NCBI RefSeq assembly: GCF_034702125.1
Contig: NC_085859.1
Location: 6,043,985 to 6,107,984, forward strand
From: Engraulis encrasicolus
Taxonomy: Eukaryota > Chordata > Actinopteri > Clupeiformes > Engraulidae
DNA: 64,000 nucleotides
Direction: 5' to 3'
A model generated the notes under the pieces. The model did no database searches and was not told where the DNA came from. It saw only the letters and a list, made by a program, of their open reading frames with translations. Positions 51,199-63,700 of the stretch are shown piece after piece (position 1 is the first letter of the stretch; the number at the start of each line of letters is the position of its first letter). The translations under genes were made by a program, and so were the position numbers.

Positions 51199-52398
51199 AT
51201 CTTACAACTAAGCCTAAATAAAAGAGCCTTGGTAAGTCAACTATTTTTTACTCATTCTACAGTTATTTTTTATGGATCTGCACAGTATGATCAACTTACT
51301 GTATCATCAAAAAAGACAGGGGGGTTGCAGATTCTTGGAACAGAGTAGCCTTTGTGTCTGATCAGCTCACATGAGAAAGCATTGCACTTAGCCTCAGACC
51401 AGCTAGCCTTCACCACTCCAATCGGCTTGTGAAATGTTGGATATGTGATCAGTACTTTATCAAAAGAAAATTCATTGAACAATATATGACAAGATCAATA
51501 TAGCAGAACCATGATGACAGTAATCATCAATCTGCAAATTGTCCGCTCTGCCAAAGAAGCTGCAGTAAGCTACGCTAAGCGGAGCTGCCTGCCTACCTAC
51601 CTGCCTCCCTCCCCCACAAGACACAACACGGTACTATTTCTGGAGGAAATAAACCAGCTGTGATTCGTTCTCCAAGGAGGGGAGAGAGAGCACAGTCAGA
51701 GGGAGAGGGAGAGGGAGAGAGAAGTTGCGCTAGCAACTAAACCAAAACACCATTGTTTTCGAGTCCACCCCCGTTATATTTCAGTATATTAGGTTGAAAA
51801 GGTCATACAAACGATCTTTTGTTCAGGCTACAGATGACAGAAGACTCTGTAATAGCATCTGATAGGTTTGGAGTTGTTAGGACGATGCCATTATGGGCAA
51901 AAACGTTTGCAGTTATAGTTCTACTTCAAATAGCGTTTTCTCAGCTTTTTGGCTAGAAAGCAGCATTTTGGCGAATTCCACTTAATTTCAACAGATGATT
52001 ATGAAAGAACGGAAAGGGGTAGAGAGACACCGTTTTTTTATGATGACAGATGAGCGTCTAATCTGTGTTTTGATAGGTATGGTGTTGACATAGACACAGA
52101 ACTCAATTTTCTGTGAGCCTCCAAAAAACACCCAAAATGCTGAAAAATCTCTGGCACTCCGAGGTACTCTTTTATGAAAATGGCTGGCAGCCAATGAGTT
52201 AATTAGCTCCAATCAGCCAATCAGCAATTAGGAATCCTGGGGTGGCAGAGGTAAAACAAAGACCACGAGGAGGCGCCAAAATGCACATTGAAATGGGAAG
52301 GCATAAAAAAACAGGGCCCATAACACCAGTTAAGCCAGACCTCCTGCCATTGGATGTCAGATACATGTGAATGAATGTGTCTCTGTGTTGGTCTGCAG
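51199..52398. other. Remainder of the TTAA element and TRIM-2 intron; no gene
   Basis: Mostly unique-looking sequence with a purine tract at 51680-51725. From about 52325 to 52398 it resembles the TRIM-1 intron before the 60-bp exon. Confidence 0.5.
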
Positions 52399-52458
52399 AT
52401 ACTGATCCTGAACTCCCAGTCAGAAGAGCAGACAGTAAGGGTCTCCTGCCACCAGACA
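52399..52458 (+). CDS. TRIM-2 small internal exon, 60 bp (putative)
   Basis: CTGCAG ends at 52398 and GTAAGT starts at 52459. It differs from the TRIM-1 exon at 8947-9006 at a single base. Splice sites and flanking introns are conserved, which supports a real exon and a recent common origin of the two loci. Confidence 0.5.
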
Positions 52459-52555
52459 GTAAGTCATTACTGAGGACCTCTAACAGCCTCCACAGCCTTT
52501 AATTCAAACATGCTGCCAATGAGATGATGCCAACACAGCCTTAGCCCTTATTGAG

Positions 52556-52925
<370 letters not shown>

Positions 52926-53038
52926 TTGAGATTCAATGACATGATGGAGGTTCATAGTGTCACTTTGTCATACTGAATATGTAGCATATTGTGGTTTTCA
53001 TGCACTTATTTAGGTCAATGTGACGTTTTCTGTCTCAG

Positions 53039-53095
53039 TGTCTGATGGCCAGGCTCTTGTTGCTGAACCAGTGACCAGAGACAACTTCTTACAGT
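53039..53095 (+). CDS. TRIM-2 exon leading into PRY-SPRY, 57 bp
   Basis: Acceptor TCTCAG ends at 53038 and donor GTGAGT begins at 53096. It encodes [16 protein letters not shown], the paralogue of the TRIM-1 exon at 9721. No PRY-SPRY exon follows in the window; a gap (53901-54000) and large transposons intervene, so it may lie in the gap, beyond the window, or be lost. Confidence 0.75.
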
Positions 53096-53102
53096 GTGAG
53101 TT

Positions 53103-53900
<798 letters not shown>

Positions 53901-54000
53901 NNNNNNNNNNNNNNNNNNNNNNNNNNNNNNNNNNNNNNNNNNNNNNNNNNNNNNNNNNNNNNNNNNNNNNNNNNNNNNNNNNNNNNNNNNNNNNNNNNNN
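53901..54000. other. Assembly gap, 100 N
   Basis: Exactly 100 unknown bases, the usual placeholder for a gap of unknown size. Confidence 1.
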
Positions 54001-54081
54001 TTTTGAGGGAGGGGGGTGGGAAATTTGCAGATTAACGTCCTTTATCTCTTTATTTCAAAAATGTTCCCTTGTGCATAGCGC

Positions 54082-54340
<259 letters not shown>

Positions 54341-54386
54341 GTTTGTGTACATTGCGCGCATCGTGCATAGCCAGCCATGGTTGCAT

Positions 54387-55337
54387 GCATGGGCGGCGCT
54401 ATTAAGAGGCTAGGGGAAGCTTAGCTTCCCCAAAGTTGTCATAAGAAATAAAAAAATGAAATTTTTAAATCATGTTTTTTTTATATCGAGCGATAGAGTG
54501 TCGCAGGCACGCACAAGGAAACAGAACGAGGGGTTCCTGCTGAAGTGCCTGTAGGAGCTATAATTACTTTCTTTATATTTTTTTTGTTTTCATTATGGTA
54601 TCATCTTTATGGTTATTGGTTTACTTTGATTTGTGTTTTTTGTTTATTGGTTACTGTGGACATGGGTGTGGCGCTGGGCATATGCGGTGCGTAATTGGAA
54701 CGCCTTTAATTAGTGCCCACCTGGCACCTGCGCTTCGATTCAGTTTGGCGTGGGGTGAGCATGGGGGAAGGCCATCCTTTTGCGTACCGCACTACTCTCG
54801 CACATCTCATGGACTAACAACAAACTCTGTTTACTGGAACTATTGCTCTGCCTTGCTCGAAAGACTATTGGGGTCTTAAACGACTATTGGAGTCATGGAT
54901 ATGGTGAGCAAATAAACCTCAAGAAACGGAGTTGAATGTGTGGACATTACATCATTCTGAAGAAGTGCGCGTAAACAAGTTTGATTCCCTCTGCTTAGCC
55001 CACCGCGGCGCTGAACAAATTGGTATTGGATATAGCCGCAATATAAGTACACAAAAGGCCTTATAGGCAAAGTACACAAGCGTGCTATTTAGTACGAAAA
55101 AGGAATGCTATTTAGTGCAAAGGGCGCTTAATAGCTCACACAAGAGAGCGCTTGTTTATTTGTAAGATCGCTCGAAATATGAACATTTAAAACTCTGTTG
55201 GCGAGTTAGCCTACTGGGAAAGCACTGTGCCGTTCTGCGACTGGGAGAAGAGGGTCACGTTGTTCCTGCTGTCATCGTTCTGTCAACTGCACTCCGAGAC
55301 GATTGGAGAAGAGGATTCCACGCACCTGCCGGGGGCT
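54387..55337. other. Unassigned DNA, possible retroelement LTR
   Basis: Contains a palindromic AGGGGAAGCTTAGCTTCCCC at 54411-54430, an AATAAA near 54911 and no coding frame of note. It could be the 5' LTR or leader of the BEL element that resumes after the palindrome at 60096, but no matching second LTR is available to test this. Confidence 0.3.
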
Positions 55338-55886
55338 CTGTANCGCCGCGTTATGTAATAACGGTGCAATATGTAATAATGTAACAAATTATTACATAAT
55401 GTGGTGACAATCGCCGCATTGTGTAATAATTTACGCATTTCGTAATACATTTCTTGAACGCATTTCGTAATAACTTTTTTTCTCATCTTGTAATAAATTA
55501 TTACAAAATGCGAAATTTATTACGGAATGCGGCCGCAACTTTTTTTTTTGATGGAAATGTAATAACATGGTGCATTATGTAATAATCTATATGGATATGT
55601 TTTTTCTGCACTTGGATTCAGTAGGCGCAGCACACATACATAGTCTCAGTGACATGGTATAGTCACTGCCCTCTCTCTCTCTCATTCTTCTCAGTTCTCA
55701 AACTGCTCGAGAGTCGCGTATGATGCGGTTAAAACCGTTAAGAAATAATTTCACAACTTGTTGCATGCAACGAGTCCAACGAATGTCTCGCACTTTCTGC
55801 TACATGACACCAATTTACAGCGATAGGCCAGGTCTAAACACATCACGAGGAGGTGAAAACTTGTCTTGCACTTGCGTGGGTCTGTG

Positions 55887-55956
<70 letters not shown>

Positions 55957-57102
55957 CTATGAGACGGTTAGAAGAGAGAGAGTGAGAGAGAGAGTGTGAG
56001 AGCCCCATCTTGGCTCTTTGGAAATATTCTTAACATTACAAAGGCTATTTTAATATTTTCCCCCAAACAACATGAATCAAATCCCAGGAAAAGACCAACC
56101 ATTATAAGTGACTCGTGGGGAGCTGTCCATGCTGGTGGTGCTTAATTCCCCGATATTTGCCCGTGGAGTAGTGAGTCTTTCATGTCTGCCTACATGCGCG
56201 CCAGGGTCTGACCATGGTGCTTTTTGCCCGTGGAGTGAGGAGACTGTCTTCTTGCAAAGCAAGAAGTCATAGCACCCGAGAAAAATGCCACTCTTTGTCC
56301 TATTTTCAATTTCAGTCCACTGTTCAGTAGGCCTATTAGGCTGCAATCAAATTCAATAGCCTATGCTCATCCACGCGAAAAACAATAACCCAAGCGGCGG
56401 GACTAATTCGATTATATTCCTTCCAAAAATGTCCGAACGTCACAAAAATCAGTTATTTGCATTGTCCGTAATTATACCAAACAAAAAGGTATCAATAAAA
56501 GAAATCAAGTCTTCAGTTTCGATAATCCACGTTACAAATCCTCAACAACAGCAAGCCATTCCTTCTCTGCTATGAGGCAGGCAACGGAACAAGTGCAGAC
56601 AAGGCTATATGACCACGTTGATGCTGCACGGCTTGAAAGGATTCTGTCTAAATTAAATATCTTGGATAGCCTATATAGACCTAGGCCTAACTAGATTTGT
56701 TGCAATACAGATTCATTTTCTAGAGCCAGAAGTGTTCCGTTGGACTGACGAAACCGAACACGATCAAGTTTGCAACTTCTTTCCCTCATGCGCTGTCCGT
56801 CAGCACCACCTGTCATCAGACGTCCGATTAGCTTTCATTACGTGCTGAGGGAAAAACTCTCGCCATTAGGCCCATGTGTGTTGCACTGTTGTGAGGGATA
56901 TCACCAAATAATTTAGATAAAAGTCAGAACATTATTTTGGCAATCTGTTCAGTCTGTTCATTTAAGTTTTTGGGTGCTCTTGGATATCGGGGATCAGTTC
57001 ATGTAGAGAGAAGAGTTCATCCAGGCACTCCAAAATAAGGTGTCCAAACGGGAAGTTACATTAAAAAGCCTTTAATGGTACTGGGCTGGGGTTACATTAA
57101 AA

Positions 57103-57142
57103 AGCCGACATGTTTCGACCTCACCAGGTCTTCATCAGGGCT
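57103..57142 (-). ncRNA. Hammerhead ribozyme motif (left palindrome arm)
   Basis: Minus strand: AGCC, CTGATGA, A, GACC-TGGTGA-GGTC (stem II), GAAA, CATGTC, GGCT. AGCC pairs with GGCT as stem I. GTC is the cleavage triplet (cut predicted after 57107), and stem III is the minimal ACATGT typical of PLE hammerheads. All core residues are present, with one extra A before stem II. It lies 3' of the PLE endonuclease frame. Confidence 0.7.
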
Positions 57143-57406
57143 ACGTTCACCATTGAAAAGAAAGGCCTCCCTTAAATAGTGACATCACCACATGTGACCC
57201 ATTACGCACTAAACACATTTGCGCACACCAGAGAAAACAAAGATTAAAAAATAGCCTGGGGTAATAAGTGATGCCACAGAAAAAAATGACCAGAAGTACA
57301 AATAAGCATCACAAAAAACAAGTAAAATCAATATCCTCATTTAGACCAGGATAGCGCATGGCATCCAGTTGGTGTATCCAAAAAGTCTGCCTCTGATTAA
57401 GTCTTT

Positions 57407-58330
57407 TTAGCCTGTCCCCACCCCTCGGAAGAGGTTTGATATGCTCGACGCCCTGTATGCGCAGCAGAGAATCATTTTTACCATGGTATATTCATTGAAA
57501 TGTTTCGCCATGGGATAGTCAAAATTGCCCACTCTGATAGCATACAGGTATTTATGTTCTGCTAGCCTATCTCGCATGCGCCTTTTTGTGCGTCCGATAT
57601 AAAAGAACCCTTCAGCGCAAGGACAAGTTAGGCGGTATATGACAAATGTAGAATTGCAATAAATGAAATCTCTCTGTCCGTATTCTCTCGTGGTTTTAGT
57701 ATCCACAAAAGATTTGGCTTGTGTAACATTTGGGCAGTGAGGGCAGTTCATACATCTAGGAGCCAATAGGTTTACACAGCCAGGTTTCTCTCTTTTTCAC
57801 CTGTAGGTGAGAGCGCATTAATTTATCTCCTAGGCTGGGTGCACTCTTTAAAGACACCATGGGTGGTTCTGGGAACACCTCACGTAGTTGCGCATCACTT
57901 TCAATAATGGACCAATTGTTCTTAATAATTTGCCTGATCCGCGTCGCTTGTGTAGCCTACTATATGTCGTAACAAAAAAAGGACGGGACTGCTGGTGGCG
58001 ATGATGTTTCTTTTTGGTCAATAACGTGTTGCGTTGAAGGGAGCGCGCTTCACTGTATGCGTTTTGGATGGCTTCAGGGTGATAGGCTCTATCACTGAAT
58101 CTTTTCTCCATCAGCTCGGCCTGCTCGTGAAAATCATTTTCGAAATCACAGATACGCCTAATCTCTGGAATTGGCCGTGTGGAATATTTCTAATGAGATG
58201 CGGGGGATGGAATGAATCCGCTCTCAGAATGGTGTTCCGAGAGGTCGCCTTTCTGAATAAGGTGGTGTGCAGCTGTCCCTCCGCGTCTTTATATATCGTC
58301 AAATATTCCAAGGAAGCCATCCAAAACGCA
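57407..58330 (-). pseudogene. Penelope-like element, RT end and GIY-YIG (left arm)
   Basis: Reading on the minus strand from about 58330: TLFRKATSRNTILRADSFHPP and IPHGQFQRL (end of the PLE reverse transcriptase), then EAIQNAYSEARSLQR, then the GIY-YIG domain in 57766-57407 (VIYRLTCPC, FFYIGRTKRRMRDRLAEHK). Stops and frame changes separate the pieces (stop at 57848). The catalytic RT core is missing. A few extra residues (YLYA) after EHK distinguish this copy from the right-arm copy. Confidence 0.75.
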
Positions 58331-58765
58331 TACAGTGAAGCGCGCTCCCTACAACGCAACACGTTATTGACCGAAAAAAAACATCATCGCCAGCAGTCCC
58401 GTCCTTTTTTTGTTACGACAGTTCATAGATGTATGAACTGCCCCCACTGTCCAAATGTTACACAAGCCAAATCTTTTGTGGATACTAAAACCACGAATGA
58501 ATATGGACAGAGAGATTTCATTAATTGCAATTCTACATTTGTCATATACCGCCTAACTTGTCCTTGCGCTGAAGGGTTCTTTTATATCGGGCGCACAAAA
58601 AGGCGCATGCGAGATAGGCTAGCAGAACATAAATATGGTATCAGAGTGGGCAATTTTGACTATCCCATGGCGAAACATATGAATACCATGGTAAAAATGA
58701 TTCTCTGCTGCGCATACAGGGCGTCGAGCATATCAAACCTCTTCCGAGGGGTGGGGACAGGCTAA
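58313..58765 (+). pseudogene. Penelope-like element linker and GIY-YIG (right arm)
   Basis: Inverted copy of the left-arm PLE: EAIQNAYSEARSLQRNTLL is followed at once by CMNCPHCPNVTQ and the GIY-YIG core FFYIGRTKRRMRDRLAEHK, ending at a stop at 58765. A segment of roughly 70-80 codons present in the left copy (from YSRLHKRRG onward) is deleted. The surrounding open frame from 58034 begins in the spacer and is not meaningful upstream of 58313. Confidence 0.75.
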
Positions 58766-60095
58766 AAAGACTTAGGCCTAATCAGAGGCAGACTTTTTGG
58801 ATACACCAACTGGATGCCATGCGCTATCCTGGTCTAAATGAGGATATTGATTTTACTTGTTTTCTGTGATTTTTATTTGTACTTCTGGTCATTTTTTCTG
58901 TGGCATCACTTATTACCCCAGGCTATTTTTAATCTTTGTTTTCTATGGTGTGCGCAAATGTGTGTAGTGCGTAATGGGTCACATGTGGTGATGTCACTAT
59001 TTAAGGGAGGCCTTTCTTTTCAATGATGAAGACCTGGTGAGGTCGAAACATGTCGGCTTTTTAATGTAACCCCAGCCCAGTACCATTAAAGGCTTTTTAA
59101 TATAACTTATCGTTTGGGCACCTTATTTTGGAGTGCCTGGATGAACTCTTCTCTCTACATGAACTGATCCCCGATATCCAAGAGCACCCAAAAACTTAAA
59201 TGAACAGACTGAAGACTGCTTGAGCTTCCAGCCACCTGTGTGCCTTTCATTGCCAAAATAATGTTCTGACTTTTATCTAAATTATTTGGTGATATCCCTC
59301 ACAACAGTGCACCAGCACATAGGGCTAATGGCGAGAGTTTTTCTCTCAGCACGTAATGAAAGCTAATCGGACGTCTAATGACAGGTGGTGCTGACGGACA
59401 GCGCACGAGGGAAAGAAGTTGCAAACTTGATCGTGTTCGGTTTCGTCAGTCCAGCGGAACACTTCTGGCTCTAGAAAATGAATCTGTATTGCAACAAATC
59501 TAGTTAGGCCTAGGTCTATATAGGCTATCCAAGATATTTAATTTAGATATTTAATTTAGTTTTCAACACCTCGTGAAGTGTTTAGACCTGGCCTATTTAA
59601 TGTCGCTGTAAATTGGTGTAATGTAGCAGAAAGTGCGAGACATTCGTTGGACTCGTTGCACGCAACAAGTTGTGAAATTATTTCTTAACGGTTTTAACCG
59701 CATCATTCGCGACTCTCGAGCAGTTTGAGAACTGAGAAGAATGAGAGAGAGAGAGGGCAGTGACTATACCATGTCACTGAGACTATGTGTGTGTGCTGCG
59801 CCTACTGAATCCAAGTGCAGAAAAAACATATCCATATAGGCCCTAGATTATTACATAATGCACCATCTTATTACATTTCCATCAAAAAAAAAAAGTTGCG
59901 GCCGCATTCCGTAATAAATTTCGCATTTTGTAATAATTTATTACAAGATGAGAAAAAAGTTATTACGAAATGCGTTCAAGAAATGTATTACGAAATGCGT
60001 AAATTATTACACAATGCGGCGATTGTCACCACATTATGTAATAATTTGTTACATTATTACATATTGCACCGTTATTACATAATGCGGCGTTACAG

Positions 60096-60757
60096 GCTCG
60101 CTTTGATTCATTCATTCGCTTCCTGGAAAACTTCCGAGGGGAGAAGACAACCGCGGTTCACCAAGGCTTGACTGAAATAAAGTGCGCTTCCTGGACTACT
60201 CCTGGGCTACAGCCTGGGTAACCACGACATCGATTCATCAAAGCCGCATCGCTGGACATACAGGTATTGCGCAGTTTATTGACTATCAGTGTGGTGAATG
60301 ATCGACGTGTTCAGTATTAAAACTTTCCCTGGTGGATTATAGCCTCTTTGGTGGAGGTGAAGACGTTCGTTTGGATTATAGACTGTTTTGAATGCCGTGG
60401 TGGCGTTTATGATCGTTGGAGCTGCTATTGTGGATTACTGACATTGTTGCTCTTTGCGTCTTGCGAGTGGAACATTCTAATTAATTGCTGCTGTGAATTG
60501 CCTACGAGCGTCGCAAGGATTGCATGCACTGTTCTGTTGTTCGTTGCTGGAATTATGGACATTGTTGCATGAACTTTGATTATCGTGGTGCCCTATGAAC
60601 ATTTCTTGCTGCTTTGAATTATTGACGTGCTGAACTGCTGTGTGTAATGATTTTGCTATGTGGGATTAATTGCTGCTGCTGCTGCTGTTTATGACTGTTG
60701 GTTGAATTAATGTTTGGTGTTTTGCTATCAATGCATGGTCATTTACTTGAATGAAAA
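60096..60757 (+). other. Leader region before BEL/Pao-2 gag; no gene
   Basis: Non-coding sequence rich in TGCTG and GTTG motifs between the palindrome and the gag ATG. No LTR end or primer site could be fixed. It is probably the 5' untranslated region of BEL/Pao-2, with the palindrome inserted upstream or within it. Confidence 0.4.
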
Positions 60758-63700
60758 ATGAGTACTACTGGGGTTAATGAGTGTCCTGAAGACAGCCTGG
60801 TTCAAAATGAAGGTTCTGAAAAAAGACAAATTAAACCTACTGTCAAAGCATTAGCACTCAAAATTGAAGGTATTCAAAAGGAAAGACAAACGAAAATCAA
60901 AAAACTAAAAGGTTTAATGACTACAATAAATGACCTTATGCAAAACAAAAACGAACAAAATGTAAAAGCCATACAGTCTCATCTGGAAACCTGCCATGCA
61001 CCTTTTAAAGATGCCACTCAGCTGCATAACACTGTTGTGCCAATGCTTCCTCTAGAAGAACAAGAAAAACAACATGCTTGGTTCACTAAAGTACAAGATC
61101 ACAACGCATCCTTTATTGAAAATGTAACAAAATGGCTCTCTGAGACTGAGCAAACTGGTGGAGCTGATGATCATGCAGAGCCAGCATCACTCACTGCAAC
61201 ACACCATGAGAATGCACCTGCCAATGGAAATGCTACATCCGATGGAAATGTTGATGCAATGGAAAATACTGCTGGACAGCTGGATGATGTAAGGCCAAGT
61301 GACAGCATTTCAAATATCTCAGTCCGATCCAATAATTCAAAACGTTCCAAAACTTCAAAGCTACAGCTACCTCACACTTCACCTACCCGGGCAGCACGCA
61401 TTCAAGACGAAGCAGAAATGGCCGCACTCATGGCAAAGCAAAAATGGATGGAAGATAAACATGCTCTGGAAGAGGAGGAGCAGATGCTCAAGAAAAGGAA
61501 GGAAAAGTTGGCTTTAGAAATGGATATTGCTGCAAATGCTGCAAAATTGAAAGTGCTTGGAGTGTCTGACTCGTGCCCATCTGATGTAAGCAAAAGCAAA
61601 TCAAATGCGATGAATTCTTACCTGGAGAGAGAAAGGAAAAAGGTTAATCTTGGTCCATTAAACGCAGAAGCTGAGACATTTGTCCCAATAACATCAGTAC
61701 AACAGCCACGTCATACTGCAGCACGAGACCACTTGCTGGACGCCAAGCCCAAAGTGAGACCATCACAGGCCATTCCATCTGTTCAACCACCAACTCTGAA
61801 AGTGAACATGGTACCACAAACACAAGTTACACATACTTACCTGCCTACTGCCCATCCAAAGCCTCAGATCAAGCATCAACAAGCCACTGGAATGCAAAGC
61901 TCTGAATCTAAACATCTGGCGGCAGTCCTGGAAAAACAAAATGAAATCACTTCAATGCTAGTAGAGCAGCAATACTACTCCTTACTCCCAAAGCGAGACA
62001 TACAAACCTTTGACGGAGACCCATTGCAGTACCAAACATTTATCAGGTCATTTGAGCACAATATCGAACAGAAAACCTTCAGTGCCAGAGATCGCCTGTA
62101 CTTCCTCGAACAATACACCAGAGGGCAGCCTCGAGAACTGGTGCGAGGCTGTGAGCATATGCCTGAGGTGGAGGGGTACGTGAAGGCTAAGTCACTGCTA
62201 CAGGAGCAGTTTGGTAATCCCATGAAGATTGCTTCTGCCTATATGGGAAAGATAATAGCCTGGCCAGTTATCAAATCAGAAGACCTGAAATCACTGCAAG
62301 CATACAGCATCTTCTTAAGGCAGTGTAGTAATGCAATGCGAGGAATACATTTCAGTTTGGAACTTGATGCACCTAGCAACATGCAGACAGTGATCAAGAA
62401 ACTGCCATACAAGCTCAAGGAGAGATGGAGGGAAGAGGCTTGCACTTTACAAGAAGCAAAAAAGCGCAGAGCTTCCTTTCATGACATCGTCAAGTTTGTA
62501 GAGAAGCAAGTCAAGATTGCAAGTGACCCACTGTTTGGAGACCTAATGGCACAAGATACTCCAGGTGTTGCTGCAAAGAGAAATGTGACACAGTTTAAAT
62601 CTCAACCTTACTCTGCCAAAGCAAAAGGAAGTAGTTTCGCAACCACCATTACTCTCATGAATAAAGGCACACAACATAACATGAAGTCAGCATGTGGTAA
62701 CAGAACCAATGTCTCACCTGTCATAAACAGTTGCTTGTTCTGCGGAGCAGGGCATCCCTTGGACTCATGCTTCTCATTGGAAAGGAAAGCGCACAGTGAC
62801 AAGATGGAATTCCTGAAGGAAAATGGCGTGTGCTATGGCTGTTTGTGCCCTGGGCACAGGAGTAAAGATTGCACAAAACGTCTGTTCTGTAAGGTGTGCA
62901 AACTGAGGCATCCTACCTTGTTGCACATCCCCTCTAAGCAGTCGCAACCTGGTGCAGCAAAGTCGAACCAAGGATGCAAGGGAGACAGTGAAGGGGCCAG
63001 TGGCAGTGGTCCAATCTCTGTACAGTCTAGTGGGCTAACTGGGGCCGGAGAGCGTGACTGTACACTTGCCATCTTGCCTGTCCAGGTGAAGTCTACGAAA
63101 GGGAATGAAGTGGTCACCACATATGCCTTTCTCGATCCGGGGAGCTCCGCTTCATTCTGCACAGAAAGTCTCATGAATAGCCTGAATATCACTGGAAAGA
63201 AAACTGGCATCCTCCTCAGGACAATGGGTCAGGAGAAGGTTGTCAGCAGCCACATCGTTCCGAACTTGGAAATAGCTGGACTGGACACGGACTGCTTCTG
63301 TGCACTACCAGAGCTCTTCACACAGAAATGCATGCCAGTCCATCGAGGAAACATTCCAAAGCAGGAAGACCTGGACAAATGGAGTCATCTTAAGGATGTG
63401 AAGCTGACGGAGATTGACTCTGAAGTGGACCTGCTCATTGGAACGAATGTTCCCAGGGCCTTGGAACCTTGGGAGGTCATTCGAGGTGCAGACAGTGCTC
63501 CTTATGCTGTGAAGACTATTTTAGGGTGGACCGTGAACGGCCCATTGCAGGGGGACTGCACCAATGACTCCACATGTGTCGAACGAGCAGCCACTGTCTC
63601 AATCGTCACACTGGACGCTCAGTGGGAGCAGCAGACAAAGCGTGACTTCCCAGAATGCGCTCAAGATGAGCAGCAAGGCTCATCTCGAGAAGACGCTCAA

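Larger units (their letters stand above)
41357..52198. mobile_element. TTAA-flanked TIR transposon hosting the Gypsy element
   Basis: Left end CTCATTGGCTGCC follows TTAA (41353-41356); the right end GGCAGCCAATGAG precedes TTAA (52199-52202). TTAA target duplication fits Kolobok or piggyBac. Without the 8.7-kb Gypsy insertion it would be about 2.1 kb. No transposase frame was found, so it is non-autonomous. A chance match of two 17-base ends 10.8 kb apart is unlikely, but other copies were not checked. Confidence 0.6.
55338..60095. mobile_element. 4.76-kb imperfect palindrome with inverted Penelope-element copies
   Basis: The left end CTGTANCGCCGC and the right end (reverse complement CTGTAACGCCGC) begin arms that match inward: 55338-55855 with about 59560-60095, and about 56641-58080 with 58313-59530. 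About 0.78 kb (55856-56640, with a GA microsatellite at 55890-55953) is present only on the left. The outer arms carry many GCATTNNGTAATAA motifs. The central spacer is about 230 bp. Either it is a long-TIR foldback element that took in a PLE before inversion, or an inverted duplication. Confidence 0.8.

Noticed and set aside
55343..55343. Single N near the palindrome end
   Set aside because: Treated as a base-call ambiguity; the mirror arm has A at this place.
58034..58312. N-terminal part of the 243-codon frame over the right PLE copy
   Set aside because: It crosses the palindrome spacer, which codes on the other strand for the end of the PLE reverse transcriptase; the frame is fortuitous.
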